Source of the DNA: JBKEDC01 sp047971925
Lineage (GTDB): Bacteria > Bacteroidota > Bacteroidia > Bacteroidales > Prolixibacteraceae
Reading direction: 5' to 3'
NCBI GenBank assembly: GCA_047971925.1
Contig: JBKEAC010000065.1
Coordinates: forward strand, 1-21,379
DNA: 21,379 bases
Every line of letters begins with the position of its first letter. The stretch's first letter is position 1. Of this stretch, positions 17,701 through 21,379 are shown one piece after another. The notes under the pieces were generated by a model that was not told the origin of the DNA, ran no database searches, and saw nothing but the letters and a program-made list of their open reading frames with translations. Made by a program: the position numbers and the translations under genes.

Positions 17701-18782
17701 GTATTGGAATTGAAAAAGGCGTACAAAATCAAATCTTCGAGCGTTTTTATCAAATCGACAATCAGATGGCAATGAGTGGTTCGGGCATTGGTTTAGCCTA
17801 CACTAAGAGCTTGGTAGAACTGCATAAAGGAGCAATTCGGGTTGAAAGCGAAGTCGATAAGGGGAGTCGCTTTCAAGTGATACTTCCAGTGGCTGAAGAT
17901 TTCTATGCAGAGCATGAGAAATTGACCCAAAAGCAGTTCGAAGCACAGCCTAAACGAGAGCAGCATCTCTTTGAACAAGATTCTATTCAAACAATACAGC
18001 AAGATAAAACCGAAAACATTACTAGTAAACGGAGCTTACTGGTTGTGGAAGATAATGTGGAGATTGTGAATCTACTGAAAGTAATCTTTGAAGATGATTA
18101 TGCTGTGTCGGTGGCTTTCAACGGTGAAGAGGCATTATCTTTATTTCAAAAGGCAAACTTTATGCCTGATATAATTATCAGCGACATCATGATGCCTAAA
18201 ATGGATGGAATCGAGTTCACAAGGTGCATCAAAAATAATATTCAAACATCACATATTCCAGTAGTTATCCTTACCTCAAAAGAAGGAGAAGAAAGTCAGT
18301 TGGAAGGCATGCTGTCGGGAGCAGATACTTACTTTAAAAAACCCTTCTTTCCAGAAGTATTGAAGCGAAATATAGATAACATCATCAGCACGCGGCATGC
18401 GTTATTAAGCCAGCTTGTGAAGGACAGCGATGAGTTGAGGATGGTGGAGAGTAACTTCTCGGTCACCGACATGCAATTTGTAGAAAAGTTGAATGAGGTT
18501 ATTTCGAAACACCTCACCAACCCTGATTTAGATGTCACGCTTCTCATTCAGGAGCTAGGCGTGAGCCGTTCACTGCTGCATCTGAAGCTAAAAAAGATGA
18601 TGAACTGTTCTACCACCGAGTATATTCGTATCACTAGATTGAAAAAAGCTGTAAAATTAATTGCTAGTGGTAAGTGTAACATTTCGGAAGCCGCCTATGA
18701 AACCGGTTTCTCCAGTCCCACTTACTTCACTCGTAGATTTAAAGAAATCTATGGAAAAACACCCACGGAGTATTTTCAGTAA
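14703..18782 (+). CDS. Hybrid two-component system regulator (HTCS 2)
   Basis: This 1359-residue protein has the same architecture as HTCS 1 but diverges widely in its sensor part, so it probably binds a different oligosaccharide. A long basic N-terminus leads into a signal or anchor segment (about 23-40, ending at AMA). Reg_prop propeller blades run from Trp74 to about Tyr651; blades between 90 and 230 are degenerate. Then come a Y_Y_Y domain (about 700-788), a membrane helix (792-813) and HisKA with His850 in NISHEIKTP. The HATPase has Asn963/Asn967, DTGIG at 998-1002 and SGIGL at 1027-1031. The receiver has Asp1161, Thr1191 and Lys1213, and the AraC-type domain covers about 1255-1357. All catalytic and phosphoacceptor residues are present. 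It follows the GH127-S9-metallopeptidase operon on the same strand after 236 bp. Met8 is an alternative start. The gene ends at a strong bidirectional terminator. Confidence 0.96.
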   Translation: MKKQNRQMGNLYNKYIFRKNIEYFFLLQGFILSFALTAMATHSEQVDFIHYTTDDGLPSPYVKNIAQDADGFLWVATRDALARFDGVEFREFPCLDKDHQQVMEYFNQLFLYQDSILVARTNDNRFYCYDSNVESFRFYPLLSNLGPTNNIIPSDRGYWVCQNNELFFLDAVTAQQIPLRDKLDNYQIPDNIPVIDVLEQQGFLVFMSSLGKVYFLGEDKLTTIDLLKLLPFDSFDIRLVDSEGNLWLNSNDYGIVRINPQNLDVNLFPQGSGNGSIPHSFVHRIIEDKQKRVWIGTEGGLAVYDMQNGKMAIYTSNIDDPYGLSSNPIYDIFCDDDDGIWLGTYFSGMSYYNGKDGFFRKWNTGHNRFRLRAKVVSCFEEGENDILWVGSEDNGLNQINLRSGEVNAYTHDDNEGNSITYNNLHDLKLIDDKLWIATYTGGVSVMDVALRKFSHYSMNNTNGQLSNVNYQFLHVGDSLFIAGSEGVVIHNLKTKHFQKLKPKMISHLQFESLAQAGHVIWLASARQIFTYDIRTDSLVLFDEIPSLRTINFVKADSRNNVWIGTCYDGLYEYNYSTHALTHYDEENGFPANWIFSLEEGEDHQVWVSTNKGLVLLDNSSHKSTLFDKSSDIQVSQFNFRASYKDSNSNIYFGGYDGMISFRGKYECSEDISDKAIAFTEFRLFGKQITPCEDGLLQNSINAIESLELNYSQNAFSIHFSALNFQKEGRCKYTYRLDGNDQTWSTPSEQNFANYTNLNHGKYKFQVRVLNEDNRVIGERCIPIRIRPPFWFTVWAYLIYAGAVILIFILVFSFGKKLEKVKTQAKLEHQEKIHAEKLNHAKLEFFTNISHEIKTPLTLIFSPLQKLMANKELTPSVHKQLKGVEKNAKRLYNLVNQLLEFRKIELGKEKLSISKYPISYLVNDVAASFTSAAEDKEILFTTEIVNEDIEVWVDAEKLDKIIFNLLSNAFKYTAQGGEVNLQVSVSGKRNGKLIIKVTDTGIGIEKGVQNQIFERFYQIDNQMAMSGSGIGLAYTKSLVELHKGAIRVESEVDKGSRFQVILPVAEDFYAEHEKLTQKQFEAQPKREQHLFEQDSIQTIQQDKTENITSKRSLLVVEDNVEIVNLLKVIFEDDYAVSVAFNGEEALSLFQKANFMPDIIISDIMMPKMDGIEFTRCIKNNIQTSHIPVVILTSKEGEESQLEGMLSGADTYFKKPFFPEVLKRNIDNIISTRHALLSQLVKDSDELRMVESNFSVTDMQFVEKLNEVISKHLTNPDLDVTLLIQELGVSRSLLHLKLKKMMNCSTTEYIRITRLKKAVKLIASGKCNISEAAYETGFSSPTYFTRRFKEIYGKTPTEYFQ

Positions 18783-18785
18783 CTT

Positions 18786-18840
18786 AAAGGTTAGGAGCTG
18801 TGCTGTTAATTTTCCATAAGGTCACAAGCTCCTAACCTTT
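18786..18840. terminator. Bidirectional terminator between HTCS 2 and GH27
   Basis: A perfect 14-bp stem, AAAGGTTAGGAGCT (18786-18799) with AGCTCCTAACCTTT (18827-18840), extends by GTG/CAC around one bulged A. It starts 4 bases after the HTCS 2 stop codon and ends 6 bases before the GH27 stop codon, with T-runs on both strands. It serves both convergent genes. Confidence 0.85.
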
Positions 18841-18845
18841 TGTGC

Positions 18846-20036
18846 TTACTTCTTTAGTACCACCATAAGCACGCCATGGCTGGGAATTGTTTTTTGGAGT
18901 CGCTTAGATGTATCGGAAATAACTTGATGTTCCCACACGTCATAAACTTGATAGATGTTTTTGTCAATGCTCACACTTTCGATAAAATACATTGTTTGTT
19001 TCTTCCAGTCATAATCTAAATTCCAATCCTCATCAGTGCGGTTAAGGAAGCACACGGCTGCGCGACCATCTTCGAGTTCTTTTGCCCAGATTTCATGTTC
19101 GCCCATGTCCATGAACTTGCGAGCCTGATTGCCCAACTTATCTTGGTTCACCGCAATCACATCTTTATTGGTGAGTATCCCTTGGGTCTCGGCATCCATC
19201 TTGCGTATGTCGTTGCCTGCCATGAGTGGAGATGCAAGCATTGCCCACATTGAGAAGTGAGTAATATATTCATCGTGCGTCATGCCACCATTGCCCACTT
19301 CCAGCATCTCACTATCGTTCCAATGTCCAGGACCTGCATGCGAATACAGTTCCACTTGCTTGTCGATGATTTCGAGCACGCCCACGCCACCCCAATCAAA
19401 GGAGCACTGAAAGCAGTCGCGGATGTCGGCCGTGATGCGCCACAGATGCCCGATTCCTTCGCCCCATTCCCAAGGCTTATTTTCGCCCCACTCGCAGATA
19501 GAAAGCACAATCGGGCGACCGGCTTCCTCCAGCGCATCGTGCATGATTTGATAGGCAGACTGTGCATTGCGCCCTTCGCTGTAGCACCAGTCATATTTCA
19601 GGAAGTCAACACCCCATTCCGCATAGCTACGTGCATCTTGAAACTCATGACCTCGGCTACCAGGGCGACCTTGACAAGTCATTGATCCAGCACATGAGTA
19701 GATGCCAAACTTCAATCCCTTGCTGTGAATATAGTCACCCAAGGCTTTCATGCCCGAGGGGAAACGCTCGTGGTCGATTTCGATGTTGCCATCATCATCG
19801 CGCCCCACTTGCCAGCAGTCGTCAATCACCACATATTCATAGCCTGCATCGCGCATGCCGCTTTCCACCATGGCATCGGCAATCTCTTTGATGAGCTTTT
19901 CACTCACATCGCAGCCGAATTTGTTCCAACTGTTCCACCCCATCGGAGGAGTGAGCGCAAGGCTGTCTAAGACCTGTGCTTGCGCGTAGCCCATGCTAAC
20001 AAGGGCGATTAAAAGGGTAAAAATAATCTTCTTCAT
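18846..20036 (-). CDS. Secreted GH27 alpha-galactosidase
   Basis: This 396-residue enzyme is predicted to release terminal alpha-galactose. A signal peptide ends at AQA-Gln21. The barrel shows PMGWNSWNKFGC (31-42), the substrate-binding Asp72-Asp73 in VIDDCW, nucleophile Asp149 in LKYDWC, and acid/base Asp204 in RITADI. A C-terminal beta-sandwich closes the protein, and the length is typical of GH27. The intact Asp-Asp pair argues for alpha-galactosidase; as I recall, the Streptomyces GH27 beta-L-arabinopyranosidase has Glu at the second position. Cys115 replaces the Asp of the common YSDAG motif. It is convergent with HTCS 2 and follows the HExGH protein gene on the same strand after 74 bp, but a hairpin lies between them. 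Much of it is more GC-rich than the genes to its left. Confidence 0.93.
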   Translation of the reverse strand: MKKIIFTLLIALVSMGYAQAQVLDSLALTPPMGWNSWNKFGCDVSEKLIKEIADAMVESGMRDAGYEYVVIDDCWQVGRDDDGNIEIDHERFPSGMKALGDYIHSKGLKFGIYSCAGSMTCQGRPGSRGHEFQDARSYAEWGVDFLKYDWCYSEGRNAQSAYQIMHDALEEAGRPIVLSICEWGENKPWEWGEGIGHLWRITADIRDCFQCSFDWGGVGVLEIIDKQVELYSHAGPGHWNDSEMLEVGNGGMTHDEYITHFSMWAMLASPLMAGNDIRKMDAETQGILTNKDVIAVNQDKLGNQARKFMDMGEHEIWAKELEDGRAAVCFLNRTDEDWNLDYDWKKQTMYFIESVSIDKNIYQVYDVWEHQVISDTSKRLQKTIPSHGVLMVVLKK

Positions 20037-20041
20037 ATTTT

Positions 20042-20088
20042 TGAAAATAAAATGCGCCCGCTTCTTGCCGGAGCATGAGGCGAGCGCA
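20042..20088 (-). terminator. Probable terminator or attenuator between the HExGH gene and GH27
   Basis: Read on the minus strand, TGCGCTCGC (20088-20080) pairs with GCGGGCGCA (20061-20053): 9 bp including one U-G wobble, around an 18-nt loop, followed by TTTTATTTT. It starts about 23 bases after the upstream stop codon and ends only a few bases before the GH27 start, so read-through or attenuation would control GH27. Confidence 0.55.
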
Positions 20089-20110
20089 AAAGAGTAATTA
20101 AAAATGTATA

Positions 20111-21379
20111 CTAATTTTCATCGCCAACCACTTTGGTGTTGGTGAGTTTGAATTTATACGGCCAGTGGGCATCGTTGGTGTTGTCTTCGTCCCACTTGTG
20201 CACAATGTATTCGGTGGGCGTTGGGGTGACCACCAAGAATAATCGAGTGGCGTTTTCAGGCACATCGAAACTTGCTGAGCTTGTGCTAGCGGTTTCGTTT
20301 CTTTCGCCATACACCCGGCTGTTGTCGCTGCACAAAGCCACGAAACCATAGCTCCAGCCAGCCAAGTCGGCATTCACCGTGTTATATCCACTTGCATTGG
20401 GCAAGCCGGTGAAGTCGACGGAAATAGAAGTGGGTTTAGCCGAAATATCGAGGTCGATGACATTATATCCTGTATTTTCTGGGCAATAATCATAGTTCAC
20501 TTGGTAAGCACCATCTTCAAGCTTGTTATATCCATAAAGGATGGTGCCGATTTTGAGCTTGCCATAGTCGCGCAGACCATCAATATCCCAAGTGGCGAAC
20601 TTGCTCGCTGCGTCATACATTTCGGCATTTAATTTTTTCACCGAGATGTTTGTAAGTCGCATGTAAGCTTCAATCGGGTCTTCAGGAGTTTTCGATTCGC
20701 GCCAGATTTTTCCCACGATTGTTTCATCGTGCTTGTCCACCCAATAATAGTGCAAGAAGTAGCTCGCATAGCGTTGGTGCTCATGCGAGAAGTGGCGGAA
20801 GCAGTTGGCACGATAGACACCATCATAATCATAGGTTTCAAAGATTTGATTAGGATAGCTAATCAGCGATTGGAATTGTGCTGTTTGCTCCCAAAATGCA
20901 GTGCCTTGTCCCACCGCATGGCGGAAGCCTGGGTCGCCATTCACCGAGCCTGGGTTGCCGTTGTGCGTTTTTAGGTCGCAATAAGTCTGATATTGGAAAC
21001 TATGTCCGATTTCATGTGCAATCGTAGAACCTACCGGCTTGCAAGTTGAGGGACTAATCCACAAAGCACCGATGACATTATCATATCCTCCTCCATAAGC
21101 CATCCAATCGGTGGTGTAGTGCAGCATGATAAGCAGCTTGTATTTGTCGACATTCGATTCGCCAGTACCTTCATTCGCAAACTTGAGGTGATTGATATTA
21201 ATGTCATAGAATTCTTCCGCTTTCTCCAGTAAATCATCAATATCCACGCGATACTCTGAGGGAGTCAGGTTTGAGTTCGGGTGATATTCATAACCCTTTT
21301 CCCAAAACACGATGAAGTTATCCGACTGCTTGCTTCGCTCGAAGCACCATTTGCTAGCAGGATTGGTGAAGTCCATTGA
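20111..21379 (-). CDS. Partial secreted HExGH metallopeptidase-like protein of unknown function (N-terminus outside window)
   Basis: At least 421 residues are visible. The reading frame stays open to the window edge: the codon before the first visible Met is TCA (Ser), so the true start and any signal peptide lie beyond 21379. Residue numbers count from that Met. AHEIGHSFQ (120-128) is a zinc-peptidase-like HExxH motif with His121, Glu122 and His125, and Glu163 in FWEQTAQ could be the third ligand. After about 270 comes a beta-rich C-terminal region, probably a beta-sandwich. It resembles secreted Bacteroidota proteins filed under domain-of-unknown-function names (DUF6055 or DUF4859, from memory, not checked). 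The stop codon is TAG, and a hairpin then GH27 follow. It is probably secreted and might attack a glycoprotein, but no activity is shown. Confidence 0.75.
   Translation of the reverse strand, partial: SMDFTNPASKWCFERSKQSDNFIVFWEKGYEYHPNSNLTPSEYRVDIDDLLEKAEEFYDININHLKFANEGTGESNVDKYKLLIMLHYTTDWMAYGGGYDNVIGALWISPSTCKPVGSTIAHEIGHSFQYQTYCDLKTHNGNPGSVNGDPGFRHAVGQGTAFWEQTAQFQSLISYPNQIFETYDYDGVYRANCFRHFSHEHQRYASYFLHYYWVDKHDETIVGKIWRESKTPEDPIEAYMRLTNISVKKLNAEMYDAASKFATWDIDGLRDYGKLKIGTILYGYNKLEDGAYQVNYDYCPENTGYNVIDLDISAKPTSISVDFTGLPNASGYNTVNADLAGWSYGFVALCSDNSRVYGERNETASTSSASFDVPENATRLFLVVTPTPTEYIVHKWDEDNTNDAHWPYKFKLTNTKVVGDEN

Noticed and set aside
19257..19891. Plus-strand open frames of 142 and 109 residues
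   Set aside because: They lie antisense to GH27, in its GC-rich part where stop codons are rarer by chance; no protein features seen.
18846..20036. Assigning GH27 as a beta-L-arabinopyranosidase because of the arabinose context
   Set aside because: The Asp72-Asp73 pair is intact, as in alpha-galactosidases; as I recall the arabinopyranosidase type has Glu at the second position.
1..21379. SusC/SusD pair, mobile element, CRISPR array, tRNA or rRNA
   Set aside because: None is visible: no TonB-receptor-sized gene, transposase, regular spacer-repeat array or RNA gene signature was found.

Overview
The window reads as a chromosomal carbohydrate-utilisation region of a Bacteroidota bacterium. 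The evidence is two full-length hybrid two-component system (HTCS) regulators, many secreted glycoside hydrolases with Bacteroidota-style signal peptides ending near Ala-Gln, no classical Shine-Dalgarno sites, and -7 boxes of the TAnnTTTG type. The order or family cannot be settled from the sequence alone. No SusC/SusD pair, sulfatase, transporter, tRNA, rRNA, IS element or CRISPR array is visible, so this is either part of a larger polysaccharide utilisation locus or a satellite enzyme and regulator island.

Layout. (1) Positions 188-3761, minus strand: a tight three-gene arabinose-releasing operon of lipoprotein GH43, secreted GH51 alpha-L-arabinofuranosidase and secreted GH43, ending in a strong terminator (126-166). 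(2) 3908-8182, minus strand: HTCS 1. (3) 8183-8789: a 607-bp divergent intergenic region with a modular structured repeat, several inverted repeats, a 21-bp-spaced direct repeat and candidate promoters. (4) 8790-14466, plus strand: GH127 (beta-L-arabinofuranosidase family), an S9/DPP4-like serine peptidase, and a small HExxH metallopeptidase-like protein overlapping the peptidase gene by 8 bp. (5) 14703-18782, plus strand: HTCS 2, ending in a bidirectional terminator shared with (6). (6) 18846-21379, minus strand: a GH27 alpha-galactosidase and, upstream of it, a partial secreted HExGH protein cut by the window edge. Part of this last block is clearly more GC-rich than the rest.

How the genes could work together. 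GH43 and GH51 remove alpha-L-arabinofuranose, GH127 removes beta-L-arabinofuranose, GH27 removes alpha-galactose, and three putative peptidases sit beside them. Arabinan alone needs neither GH127 nor peptidases. The combination fits plant hydroxyproline-rich glycoproteins (extensins), which carry Hyp-linked beta-arabinofuranose chains capped by alpha-arabinofuranose, and Ser-linked alpha-galactose, on a proline-rich backbone. That substrate is an inference, but it explains the gene set better than arabinan does. The promoters in front of the GH43 operon and of GH127 each carry a 9-bp direct repeat with an exact 21-bp period, about 20 nt upstream of a near-consensus -7 box. This is what a dimer of an AraC-type HTCS output domain would be expected to bind. 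The two repeat sequences differ, so the two HTCSs may each control one transcription unit.
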